Shown: positions 11,040 to 21,199 of the stretch, one piece after another
Position numbering within the stretch: the first letter of the stretch is position 1
How the letters are laid out: each line of letters opens with the position of its first letter
NCBI GenBank assembly: GCA_963682175.1
Contig: OY821787.1
Location: 18,702,501 to 18,766,500 of the forward strand
Direction: 5' to 3'
DNA: 64,000 bases
Source of the DNA: Triglochin maritima
Taxonomy: Eukaryota; Streptophyta; Magnoliopsida; Alismatales; Juncaginaceae
The notes under the pieces: generated by a model
What the model saw: the letters and a program-made list of their open reading frames with translations, nothing else
The model's database searches: none
Told to the model about the DNA's origin: nothing
Position numbers and translations under genes: made by a program

Positions 11040-11951
11040 TTGGTTCCAATCTCCTTTCGATAGTGATGTCAGCTTTATGAAATCGATCCAAAAGTTTTCT
11101 TTGAAGTTGGGATCGATCTTTTCTTGCTTCAGCCGATCACTACCAATCCTTCTCCTTCTAAGTACCTACATGAGAAGATTTGGTCGCCAAACAACCTTGG
11201 GTCCTTTGACATTATTTTTGGTACCCAAACCATTTTGGTGTTAGGTGCCCAAACCCTTGAGGAACTTTTATTCACAAAGAAATGCCTTCCGTTCATGGCA
11301 GTGTGAATAACATGGTTTTTGTAGTTGTTAACATAATAGCCTAAACCATGCTTATCTAAAGATTGTCTTTGACTACCTATAAGCATATCAAGATTTTTCA
11401 TTCCATTTGTGAATCTTTCAAGATCTTTTTGTAATTGAACATTCTTAGCAATGAGACATTGTGTATCATAACTACATGATGGTTTTGCATTCAGAGTTGC
11501 AATTTCATCAATCAAATGAGAGTTCTCTAATGCAATTTTGTCATGACTAGCAAACAAATCATTTTTCTCATTCATGATAGATTCAATTTTACATTGCATC
11601 TCATTGTTTTTCTTTGTAGCTAGTTTGTTCCTTTGGCAAATTTGTTCAAAATTCTCAAGCAATTCATTGAATTCAATTTCAAGTTCATTATATAAATTTG
11701 AATCATTTAAATCTTTACTAGAGCTAGAAGATGCCTCACTTTCTTCATCTTCTATTGCCATTAAGCACATTGAGTGGAATTCACCTTCAATTGATGAAGA
11801 CGATTTTGAATCGTCCCAAGTTGCCTTGAGAGCCTTTTTTCGTTGCTCTTGCTCTTCTTCCTTTCTCTTTTCTTTCTCTTTCTTCAGAAGGTCCTTGAAT
11901 TTTTGAGTGACAAATTCCTCTTCGAAGTCACTTTCTCCATTGTTGGAATTG
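11040..11951 (-). pseudogene. Ty1-copia gag fragment, copia copy 1 (3' part)
   Basis: One open frame on the reverse strand from about 11950 to 11129. It contains EEFVTQKFKDLLKKEKE, then HSMCLMAIEDEESEASSSSS, an acidic/serine stretch, a long helical region (NELEIEFNELLENFEQI and onward) and VWAPNTKMVWVPKIMSKD. 'CLMA..E' with an acidic-serine tract, then a coiled coil and a 'VWVPK' segment is the usual order in the Gag of SIRE/Tork-like copia elements, before the protease. The frame stops at 11129 and no pol follows. It continues across element 1 at 19255. Paralogue: 47000-47918. Confidence 0.82.
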
Positions 11952-11956
11952 GTGAT
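11952..11956. repeat. Target site duplication of element 1 (left, GTGAT)
   Basis: GTGAT at the left against GTGGT at 19255-19259, one transition apart. The uninterrupted paralogue near 47905 reads ATTG-GTGGT-GGCAAG, which proves where the duplication lies. Confidence 0.85.
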
Positions 11957-13467
11957 TTATTGATCTCGTTTTATATTTAACCGCAAGTGCACGGCCGCGT
12001 TGAAGCGGTGGCAAATACGGGTCGTCCACTGGGAGGTGTGTCGACACTTGGTTTGTGCGAAGGCGAGAGGTAAAGAAAGGGAAGAGAAGGGTCGGTTACA
12101 CTAAACTACACTAAAATGCAAAAAGGAAATGAAGATAAACAATAAACTAAGCCCCAAAGGGGGTAGAGAAATAATGTGAACATAAAGAAGTGTGTGTGTG
12201 TGTGTTCATTAAGCTCCTCACAACATGTAGTGCATGAAATCATAAAACTACATCCAACTTTGCCTCTACATGAATTAAGATAAGACTACATCATTAAAAC
12301 ATACAAGACAATAATTGGAATGAAGCTACATGAACTCAAGTATAAAGACTATACCCTACTATGCCTCTACATGAATTAAGATTGCACTACATCATTAAAA
12401 CATACAAGACATTAGCTAAGGTAAAGGAAACAAGAGCACATACACTACAAATTGTGTTTCCAATATTAACTTCATACATATCCTAACCTTATCATTCCCC
12501 ATAAAATAGGTCCACTAATCAAAGCATAAGCTAAGCTTCATTCAAGAGCATTAGCATATCAAAGATAAGAGCATTAGCACTTAATACACTACATGATTAT
12601 ATCACATATTTCTCCACCCCCCAAATGGGGATGGAACTACTCACTACTCAATACACTAACTATATTAGCAAAAGAAAGCATAATACTGAAATGAAAGTTA
12701 ACTAAGAAGACAAGAAGCATTAACGAAACATAAAAGGAAAGGAAAGACTAAACAAACATGCACAAATTAAAAGACAAGATTGAAAGAAACTAGAAGAATT
12801 ATTTTATTAACAAATGACTCACATTGAAGGTAGCATTCATCTCCACCTTGAGTTTTTTGCTTCAAGGCTCACTCCTTAGTAGAGAGAATGCCACCAAGCA
12901 ATGGGTAATTACAATGGAAGATGAAGAGTTCTATTTATAAGCATGGAAAAAGCTAATCGGGGACAATCCCCCGATGTGGGACTAAACCAATACCAAAACT
13001 AGCCTAAACGAACATTAATACAAGCCCAGGAGAAATTTCGACGGATCCTGAGCAATATGGACCGCCAATTAGCTGTCCAAGACCGCCAATTGGCGGTCCA
13101 AACTCTTCGGATCGTGTTGGAATTTGTTGTGGGCTTTTGTTTCTGGTATTGTTGGTCTTTGATGCGGTTACTTGACTTGTTGGAGCTCCGACCCGACTCG
13201 AATTGGTAAAATACCTCCCCATGATGGTGTGGAGTATTCTGTTTTGCTCTTAGGTCCTTCGGTCTAACAATCAGGTCCTTCTCCCTTGCATCTTAGTCCC
13301 CAGGTCTCACAATTAAGTCATTTTTCCTGCTTTTGGATCCTTTCATGGCTCTTCTCTTCAAACCTCTTTATTCCTGAAAACTAAACATAAAACTCGTCAC
13401 GTAGCATTGCTTAGGTGTAAGATAATGGATATAAGGTACAAATATAAGCATGAAATGATGTCAATCA
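11957..13467 (-). mobile_element. Element 1 3' LTR
   Basis: On the plus strand it begins TTATTGATCTCG (the canonical TG has become TT) and ends GATGTCAATCA. It is 51 bp shorter than its partner because sequence after 'aaagataagag' near 12565 is missing. It carries paired CCAAT palindromes (13059-13098), one arm altered. Confidence 0.93.
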
Positions 13468-13482
13468 AATACCCCCACACCT
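13468..13482 (-). promoter_or_regulatory. Polypurine tract, element 1
   Basis: Reverse strand AGGTGTGGGGGTATT directly next to the 3' LTR start TGATTGACATC. It would resist RNase H and prime plus-strand synthesis. The same tract is at 21200, 30459, 52989 and 59930. Confidence 0.88.
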
Positions 13483-15036
13483 AAGTTTTTGCTAGTCCCG
13501 AGCAAAATAAATAAAGAGAAAAGCAAACGAAAAAAACAAGAAATCCTAACTCACTTTCGTAGGAATCACGGTTGCACTTAGCATGTGCAACAAGCCGTTA
13601 AACCTCTTTGTTGCCAAGGAGGAGGAGTGTTGTCTCCTGAGGGTTTTCAGCGGATATACCCACAAAATCCGAACAAGATGCATTATTCAATCTAGACCTC
13701 GACTCGTTGGACAAATTTTGTCGATCAATGGACACGGTAATGCTACGGGCCGACTCTATATAAGTGATCAGTCCACACCTACCCTAATGAACCATTCGTG
13801 CAAGTTAAATAAGGAATTAAGTGAAAGACATGGACAACCTCAAGATCCTCAAGTGATACAAAGTGTAAGGTCCATCAAGGTTCTTATTTGCAATTTTTTT
13901 CTTTTCTTTTTGTTTCTTTTCACATATTTTTTCTTTTTATTAGTTGGAGCTTCATTCTCCCAGGGTTAGGTTTCGTGCATCATTGCCCATGAGGACTTAC
14001 ACTATCACGTACACCTTTCCCCAAATCTCCACATAGGGCAATCCCTACCACCCGTGTAACGAGAGTTCGGTCGGCGCATCCCAAGTCAGATGACTCGAAA
14101 GCACCAGGCACAAAGTCCCTTCAGACCTACTTTCCCGAGTGATAGGAGCCGTGAGAGAAGAGAGAACACCTACTCACTTATTTCTTATCTACACATGAAC
14201 CAAAACCCCTACACTTATGTCTCACAACAAGATTTAGAGGGTCCTTGACTACAACAAACTTCCTTAAGTTAACAGACACGAATTATTGACTCACTAGGTT
14301 CAGGGTGGACTTCTTTGAATGTTTGAGCACTGAAACCCTATGATTACTCACCCCCAAAGGAAAACTGGGGTGCATCCTAACGACTCGATAAATCCTAAAG
14401 CCACTGTACTAGATATCCTAATGCATCAAGTTCAAGACAATTTTGGGAGCTTTCTTTTTACTTTGCCTCTCAACAGTTTTGCACATGCTAAACACACGCA
14501 AAACCCACAAAACATTTTCTTTCGCAAACACATGAAGATTTTGAAAGAAATGTGAAAATTTTGAAGCACTAGGCAAGCAAAAGAAGACAAGTCACCCAAG
14601 GATCATGGCAAGCAGATATATCGATATTAAATGCAGCACACTAACATGACCCTAATAATGCAAACAAAAGAAAACAAAATCAAAAGAAAAGACTCGACTA
14701 TGTACACACGTAAAACACCCCCCACACCTACTTCATGCATTGTCCTCAATGAATGCAAGCAAGATACTACGTGGATTTATGCATGAAAAAGGAGAGATCT
14801 CACCAACGTGAAGTACAAAGGGAAGTGTATGGCTATGTTGATGGACACAACCCAAATTCCCTCAAAACCTGTGAGATGCTAAAGAAAGGGTACAAATACG
14901 TGAAAGAAATGGAGCCCAAATACACAAGGGTTGGGGCTCACAACAATCGATGCTCACTGAAGGAGTCTTTTATTGAACTCTTTTTTTTCTTTTTTTTATA
15001 TAACTATGTACAAACATAAGTTCCCATCTTCATTTG
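13483..15036 (-). other. 3' non-coding internal region, element 1
   Basis: About 1.55 kb between ORF stop and polypurine tract. It is strongly conserved in elements 2 and 3 and in the remnants at 30474, 53004 and 5577. Its features are a T-rich tract near 13890-13940 (plus strand), the block 'gtttcgtgcatcattgccc', and 'gaaaactggggtgcatcctaa'. No ORF is conserved between copies. Conservation among elements with different coding capacity suggests cis functions, perhaps packaging or 3' end formation; this is inference. Confidence 0.75.
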
Positions 15037-16560
15037 TCAAAAGACATCAAATGGCAACCTCAAGAGTGGGTCAATGCACTTGGAAAGGGAACATGACACC
15101 ACGTGAGCCATAATACGCATGAGTGGGCCCCCTTCACAAAGAGCACCAGATGAAATGAGAGGTTCATGAATTGGACGCAAAGGCGTCTCATTCAAAGGAT
15201 CAAACTGAAAGAGCTTGAATCTCTCGAGTGTTTGGGAAATAAGGGGTAACGGAAGAAAAATATCTCCCATTGCGGAACTGAAGTTATGATCATCAATCCA
15301 AACTCTCCAACCAACAGGCTGGTGGGTCGGAACGAGGTCAAGCACCTCATTATGCATGTCCAACTCACCAGGAGAACAGGAAGTGGGTCTCATACCCAAA
15401 GTATCCTCCAAGGAACTCCTAATACCCTCATGAGCAATGTAGTTGTTTGATGTTCCATCATTTCCAAGATGATCAGGAACAATAGTGAGAGGCAAACTCT
15501 CATCAGGTCGTATGAGATTAAGGGTACTAGGGAGCTCTTGCTCCACCAAAGGTGAGTCCTTAGGAGGTACAACAATAAGATCATGTGGCTCAAGGGCCAC
15601 GGGACAAAAAGGTAAGGCACAATCCTGTGCCGACTCATAATAGAACTGGTCCAAGCTATTCTCAGTTTGAATTGAATCCTCCACTAAGTGATCGTGAATT
15701 GAAACCCCAAGTCCCTCAGACTGACTAGGAGTTTGACTTTGAAAGGTTGTGCTTTGAATTTGTGGATGTGGTGGTGGTTCGATATCAAAAGAAGAATCCT
15801 CATGTTGACATGAAATGTCACTCTCCTCACGTTCACGTAATTGCTGCGACATTTGACTCACTTGCAGTGCCATATTTTGTATGGACTGTTGAGTGATTTC
15901 CATGAACGTAAGGAAAGTTTGTTTCAAGGAATCAGGTATGCGGTCAACGATGAGGTCCAAGTCAGAGCTTGGGAAATTTTGAGATTGGGTGTTGATTGGC
16001 TGAGAATGAGTCCAATGATTTGGAGTGGGGTGTTGGTAGAATTCTGGGTATTCGGGAGGAGGATACTGTGGTGGAAATGAAGTATAAGAATTTGAATATG
16101 AATTGTCTCCCCACGAATCCATCACTCTCGGATTGTACGTGGATGCGTAATGGTCATAATGAGCATTTTGGGAAAATGTATTCTCATACTCAGGCTCTGG
16201 GGGAACATAAGGACATTCCCCGAAATCATGACCACTCAACCCACAATAGTGACACGGTACGACTACTGGAGCCACCGGTGCACCCATGTCATCTACCAAA
16301 TGCATGAAAGAGGCCAAAGGTTCTTGTAATGTCTCAGTTTGATGACCAACATATGATCCGACGTAACTAGATGGTGGTCTAGCAGTCGGTGCCTCTCTCA
16401 TGTTACCCCAATATGAAGATTGCTCAGTCACACAATGAGGATTATCCCAACCATACGGGGTGTTCGTCTGAGCCACCCCAGGTTGCATGGGTCCGGAGTA
16501 CCAGGGAGAATCGTCCTGGTCCCAACAATGATATGGATGGTCGCCCATGTAACCATCCAT
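15037..16560 (-). CDS. Intact Gag-derived ORF with one CCHC knuckle, element 1
   Basis: An uninterrupted ORF. An in-frame ATG at 16599 would give 520 residues, but the second ATG (16558-16560, MDGYMGDHP) is preferred: element 2 Gag starts MDGLGDRP in the same context, and element 3 keeps this ATG while its upstream frame is broken. From that start, residues 103-116 form a perfect CX2CX4HX4C knuckle (CHYCGLSGHDFGEC). A Tyr/Pro/Ser/Asn-rich stretch follows, then a predicted helix (FMEITQQSIQNMALQVSQMS) and an acidic tail with VALEPHDL. No Retrotrans_gag capsid fold or protease DLGAS motif is seen. The tail resembles that fused to protease in element 2. A nucleic-acid binding role is inferred from the knuckle. 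Confidence 0.85.
   Translation of the reverse strand: MDGYMGDHPYHCWDQDDSPWYSGPMQPGVAQTNTPYGWDNPHCVTEQSSYWGNMREAPTARPPSSYVGSYVGHQTETLQEPLASFMHLVDDMGAPVAPVVVPCHYCGLSGHDFGECPYVPPEPEYENTFSQNAHYDHYASTYNPRVMDSWGDNSYSNSYTSFPPQYPPPEYPEFYQHPTPNHWTHSQPINTQSQNFPSSDLDLIVDRIPDSLKQTFLTFMEITQQSIQNMALQVSQMSQQLREREESDISCQHEDSSFDIEPPPHPQIQSTTFQSQTPSQSEGLGVSIHDHLVEDSIQTENSLDQFYYESAQDCALPFCPVALEPHDLIVVPPKDSPLVEQELPSTLNLIRPDESLPLTIVPDHLGNDGTSNNYIAHEGIRSSLEDTLGMRPTSCSPGELDMHNEVLDLVPTHQPVGWRVWIDDHNFSSAMGDIFLPLPLISQTLERFKLFQFDPLNETPLRPIHEPLISSGALCEGGPLMRIMAHVVSCSLSKCIDPLLRLPFDVF
16213..16254 (-). other. CCHC zinc-knuckle coding segment
   Basis: Encodes CHYCGLSGHDFGEC, the spacing of retroviral and retrotransposon nucleocapsid knuckles that bind RNA. 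In element 3 the first Cys is Arg; in element 2 the second Cys is Trp. Confidence 0.9.
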
Positions 16561-16599
16561 CTCAAGAAAAACTCTCGAGTCGACCACTCTCACCACCAC

Positions 16600-17668
16600 T
16601 AGACTAAGCTCGCAAAAAGTGGTCGACTCGACCCTAAAACGCTACCAGAGAGTGTAAAGGGGAGGAGACTATAACGTAGAAGAAGGTGAGAAGAAGATGA
16701 CTCAGAGGAGAAGGGAAGAAACCCTAAAGCTAGCGTAGGTAACGGGATCAGGAAGAAGCCTAACTAGCAAGCACGGCTCAAACAATGTAAGGCAATGGGT
16801 CCTTAAGCTAGACGACGCCTAACTTCGAGGTCACTAGCCTCGACACGCCTCACCTCCCTACAACGAGGAGCACAATGCCCAGCAAGTGATACCAGATCCG
16901 GAGATCCAGTACCTCCTACTATCGACAAGGTAGGCAAACGCCGATCAGGTCATGACGGTCTCGACTAGATTACTCTCCTAGTGCGTCCGAATTCCTTAGG
17001 GCCAATGTCTACTTGCTTTTAGTTAAGGCTTTATTAAGAGTGATTTTTGGGGCCAAGGAAAGGGTGATGAAATCCCCCACCTTATCTTTTATGGGACAGC
17101 CCCTCCTTAGTAGCGATTTGATCCTAGATCTAGCAATCAATCGCTCCAATCAAACGCTCTCTTACTCTTGTCCCGATGCACCTTACTAACTAATGCATGA
17201 TCGAAACATGCATGAATGAGAGATTGGGGTGCACGTACCTCACGCCAGCAATCAACAACAAAATGTAAAGAAAAGAAAAGACAAATGCATGCAAGGTCTA
17301 CAAATGATGCATGACCTAGATGGCAAGAAGTCTAATCTTTTGCTTTGAGTTTTATGGTCCAAGTGGATTAAAAGGGGATTGAAATTAAATCTGGGAGCAA
17401 AGTAGAAGTCACAGCATGCAAAATTGTGCTCCCAGATAACTAACATGAAAAATATAACAACTGGAACAAATTTGAGAACAATTGAGGCTCACCAGGCCGC
17501 CAATTGGCGGTCCCAGACCGCTGATTGGCGGTCTTTTTGTAGCTTCTGGTCCTCAAACTTCTCCAGTAGCCTCCCCTTGATCCTTAGGTTCTCTGAAACT
17601 AAACAACATTGGAAACAAAAAATTAAAAACCGCTCGAATCGCCCAAACCAACGTCTGGACAGAGCACC
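16600..17668 (-). other. 5' leader of element 1
   Basis: About 1.1 kb between PBS and ORF, with no long ORF. A CCAAT palindrome pair recurs at 17496-17533, as in the LTR. The block 16700-17110 is shared with element 2 (25900-26330). Likely holds dimerisation or packaging signals, by analogy only. Confidence 0.7.
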
Positions 17669-17686
17669 TCCCCGGCAACGGCGCCA
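17669..17686 (-). promoter_or_regulatory. Primer-binding site, element 1
   Basis: Reverse strand TGGCGCCGTTGCCGGGGA, six bases inside the 5' LTR. It would pair with the 3' end of a tRNA; this sequence is the one reported as tRNA-Asp type for Athila/Tat elements. It is not a tRNA gene. Confidence 0.92.
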
Positions 17687-18720
17687 AAAACTTGATTGAT
17701 CTCGTTTTATATTTAACCGCAAGTGCACGGCCGCGTTGAAGCGGTGGCAAATACGGGTCGTCCACTGCGAGGTGTGTCGACACTTGGTTTGTGCGAAGGC
17801 GAGAGGTAAAGAAAGGGAAGAGAAGGGTCGGTTACACTAAACTACACTAAAATGCAAAAAGGAAATGAAGATAAACAATAAACTAAGCCCCAAAGGGGGT
17901 AGAGAAATAATGTGAAATAAAGAAGTGTGTGTGTGTGTGTTCATTAAGCTCCTCACAACATGTAGTGCATGAAATCATAAAACTACATCCAACTTTGCCT
18001 CTACATGAATTAAGATAAGACTACATCATTAAAACATACAAGACAATAATTGGAATGAAGCTACATGAACTCAAGTATAAAGACTATACCCTACTATGCC
18101 TCTACATGAATTAAGATTTCACTACATCATTAAAACATACAAGACATTAGCTAAGGTAAAGGCAACAAGAGCACATACACTACAAATTGTGTTTCCAATA
18201 TTAACTTCATCCATATCCTAACCTTATCATTCCCCATAAAATAGGTCCACTAATCAAAGCATAAGCTAAGCTTCATTCAAGAGCATTACCATATCAAAGA
18301 TAAGAGTGAAAACCCATTAGATGGTTATGGAAATCATATAAAGCTCAAGGGATAAAGATAACACACACTTAATACACTACATGATTATATCACATATTTC
18401 TCCATCCCCCAAATGGGGATGGAACTACTCACTACTCATTACACTAACTATATTAGCAAAAGAAAGCATAATACTGAAATGAAAGTTAACTAAGAAGGCA
18501 AGAAGCATTAAAGAAACATAAAAGGAAATGAAAGACTAAACAAACATGCACAAATTAAAAGACAAGATTGAAAGAAACTAGAAGAATTATTTTATTAACA
18601 AATGACTCACATTGAAGGTAGCATTCATCTCCACCTTGAGTTTTTTGCTTCAAGGCTCACTCCTTAGTAGAGAGAATGCCACCAAGCAATGGGTAATTAC
18701 AATGGAAGGTGAAGAGTTCT

Positions 18721-18727
18721 ATTTATA
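18721..18727 (-). promoter_or_regulatory. TATA box in element 1 5' LTR
   Basis: Reverse strand CTTATAAATAGAACTC; the same block is at 27962, 35821 and, as CTATATATAGAACTC, at 55061. Its position in the LTR and conservation between copies fit the RNA polymerase II core promoter. Transcription would run toward lower coordinates. Confidence 0.78.
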
Positions 18728-18846
18728 AGCATGGAAAAAGCTAATCGGGGACAATCCCCCGATGTGGGACTAAACCAATACCAAAACTAGCCTAAACGAA
18801 CATTAATACAAGCCCAGGAGAAATTTCGACGGATCCTGAGCAATAT

Positions 18847-18886
18847 GGACCGCCAATTAGCGGTCCAAGACCGCCAATTGGCGGTC
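18847..18886. promoter_or_regulatory. Paired CCAAT palindromes upstream of the TATA box
   Basis: Two adjacent palindromes: one with a single mismatch at 18847-18866, and a perfect GACCGCCAATTGGCGGTC at 18869-18886. They sit about 120-160 bp upstream of the TATA box. Each contains CCAATTGG, a CCAAT box overlapping its inverse. Similar pairs occur in other LTRs here and in element leaders. Confidence 0.7.
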
Positions 18887-19254
18887 CAAACTCTTCGGAT
18901 CGTGTTGGAATTTGTTGTGGGCTTTTGTTTCTGGTATTGTTGGTCTTTGATACGGTTACTTGACTTGTTGGAGCTCCGACCCGACTCGAATTGGTAAAAT
19001 ACTCCCCATGATGGTGTGGAGTATTCTGTTTTGCTCTTAGGTCCTTCGGTCTAACGATCAGGTCCTTCTCCCTTGCATCTTAGTCCCCAGGTCTCACAAT
19101 TAAGTCCTTTTTCCTGCTTTTGGATCCTTTCATGGCTCTTCTCTTCAAACCTCTTTTTTCCTGAAAACTAAACATAAAACTCGTCACGTAGCATTGCTTA
19201 GGTGTAAGATAATGGATATAAGGTACAAATATAAGCATGAAATGATGTCAATCA

Positions 19255-19629
19255 GTGGTGGCATGTAGCACCAAGGAATTTTTTTCTTCCTTGTCTTTTC
19301 AGTCATTCATTTGTATCTCGTATGTCATGAAACTACCCATAAGCTCCTCGACCGACAACTTAGAGAGATCTTGCGCCTCTTTGATAGTGGGCGATTTATC
19401 TTCCCATTCATCGGTGAGTGATCAGAGAATATTTTTGGTTATTTCTCACTTGATAAATTTTTTGCTAAGTGCTTTGAGAGAGTTAATGATTTCGGTGAAG
19501 TGAGTGTGCATCTCGTTTATGTTCTCACCGGATTGCATACAAAATAGTTCATATTTATGCATGAGTAAACTAATCATAGTTTCTTTCAATCTATTTGAAC
19601 CCTCATGTTGCATTTCCAATGTATGTAAT
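19255..19629 (-). pseudogene. Ty1-copia gag fragment, copia copy 1 (middle)
   Basis: The reverse strand reads EMQHEGSNRLKETMISLLMH, ENINEMHTHFTEIINSLKAL, a stop after KKFIK, then ILWSLTDEWEDKSPTIKEA and LSVEELMGSFMTYEIQMN. This is the UBN2-type Gag core of copia elements ('M..RFT.IIN.LKALGK...LRSLP..W..K...I.EAKDL..L..EEL.GSL.TYE'). Two stops show decay. It joins 11951 across element 1 and 28496 across element 2. Confidence 0.9.
19625..19629. repeat. Target site duplication of element 2 (GTAAT, left)
   Basis: GTAAT here and at 28496-28500. The uninterrupted paralogue near 48280 reads 'tgtatgccatatatcatt', confirming the junction. Confidence 0.9.
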
Positions 19630-21199
19630 TGTTTGATTCGTTTTATATTAACCGCAAGTGCACGGTCGCGTTGAAGCGGTGGCAAATACGGGTCATCCAC
19701 TGGGAGGTGTGTCGACGTTTGGTTTGTGCGAAGGCGAGTGGTAAAGAAAGGAGAGAAATGTTGATTACACTAAACTACAATAAGATGCCAAAGGAAATGA
19801 AGAAAAGCAATAAAACTAAACTCCATAGGGGGTAGAGAAATAATGTGAAGATAAAGATGTGTGTGTGTATGTGTGTGTGTTTGTTCAATTAAGCTCCTCA
19901 CAACATGTAGTGCATGAAATCATAAAACTACATCCAACTTTGCCTCCACATGAATTAAGATAAGACTACATCATTAAAAGATACAAGACAATAATTGGAA
20001 TGAAGCTAAATGAACTCATGTATAAAGACTAGACCCTACTATGCCTCCACATGAATTAATATAAGACCACATCATTAAAACATACAAGACATTAACTAAG
20101 GTAAAGGCAACAAGAGTACATACACTACAAATTGTGTTTCCAATATTAATTCCATCCATATCCTAACCTTATCATTCCGCATAAAATAGGTCCACTAATC
20201 AAAGCATAGGCTAAGCTTCATTCAAGAGCATTAGCATATCAAAGATAAGAGTGGAAACCCATTAGATGGTTATGGAAATCATATAAAGCTCAAGGGATTA
20301 AGATAACACACACTTAATACACTACATGATTATATCACATATTTCTCCACCCCCCAAATGGGGATGGATCTACTCACTACTCATTACACTAACTACATTA
20401 ACAAAATGAAACATAATACTGAAATGAACTTAATCTAAGCAAGCAAGAAACATTAAAGAGACTAAAAGAACATGAGACTAAAGAAACATGCAAGACATGT
20501 AAATTGAAATTAACTAAGCAATGTAAAAACTAAAGCAAACAACAATTAACTACAAAACTTCTATTATTACTCACTCCAAATTACAAGCAGCCCTTCCTCC
20601 ACCAAAGTTTTGCTTCAAGGCTTCACTCTTAGTAGGGAAGAAGGCCACCAAGAGAGAGATAGATACAATGGAAGGTGAAGAGTTCTATTTATAAGCATGG
20701 AAAAAGCTAATCCGGGACAATCCCCCGATGTGGGACTAAAGAAATACCAAAAATAGACTAAGCATACACTAATACACGTGCTCCCGAAAGCAAAGCGAAT
20801 CCAGAGCTATATGGACCGCCAATTGGCGGTCTATAAGTTCCAGATCCATTTGGTTTTCATGTTGGGCTTTGCTTGATGTATTTGTTGGTCTTGGATGCAT
20901 CTACTTCACTTGTTGGAGCTCCGACCCGAATCAAATTGCCAAAATACTCCCCATGATGGTGTGGAGTTTTCTGTTTTGCTCTTAGGTCCTTTGGTCTTAC
21001 GTTCAGGTCCTTCTCCCTTGCATCTTAGTCCCCAGGTTTCACAATTAAGTCGTTTTTCCTACTTTTGGATCCTTTCATGGCTCTTCTCTTCAAACATCTT
21101 TATTTCTGAAATTCAAACATAAAACTAGTCACGTAGCATTGCTTAGGTGTAAGATAATGGATATAAGATACAAATATAAGCATGAAATGATGTTAATCA
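19630..21199 (-). mobile_element. Element 2 3' LTR
   Basis: Plus-strand start TGTTTGATTCG, end GATGTTAATCA, 1570 bp. It has only one CCAAT palindrome near 20817-20832 where the partner LTR has two, so a small deletion removed one repeat. Confidence 0.93.

Larger units (their letters stand above)
11957..19254 (-). mobile_element. Element 1: complete non-autonomous Athila-type LTR retrotransposon
   Basis: A 7.3-kb element on the minus strand with every structural part: 5' LTR 17693-19254, PBS 17669-17686, leader, one intact ORF, non-coding 3' region, PPT and 3' LTR 11957-13467. The target duplication is GTGGT/GTGAT. The LTRs are nearly identical over most of their length apart from a 51-bp deletion in the 3' LTR near 12570, so it is the youngest complete copy here. 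It has no capsid, protease, reverse transcriptase or integrase, so it must move using proteins from a related autonomous element. It splits copia copy 1. Confidence 0.93.
17693..19254 (-). mobile_element. Element 1 5' LTR
   Basis: Plus-strand ends TGATTGATCTCG and GATGTCAATCA, 1562 bp. On the element strand the order is U3 with paired CCAAT palindromes, TATA box, a CT-rich transcribed start, then R/U5 with a (GT)n run (about 17925-17940) and the 'accgcaagtgcacgg' block before the end. Confidence 0.93.

Noticed and set aside
11129..11770. 213-codon ORF as a host gene
   Set aside because: It is the Gag C-terminal part of a copia element, with a degenerate paralogue at 47000-47918.
17669..17686. 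tRNA gene
   Set aside because: Only the 18-nt tRNA 3' complement is present, at the PBS position next to an LTR; no cloverleaf sequence around it.
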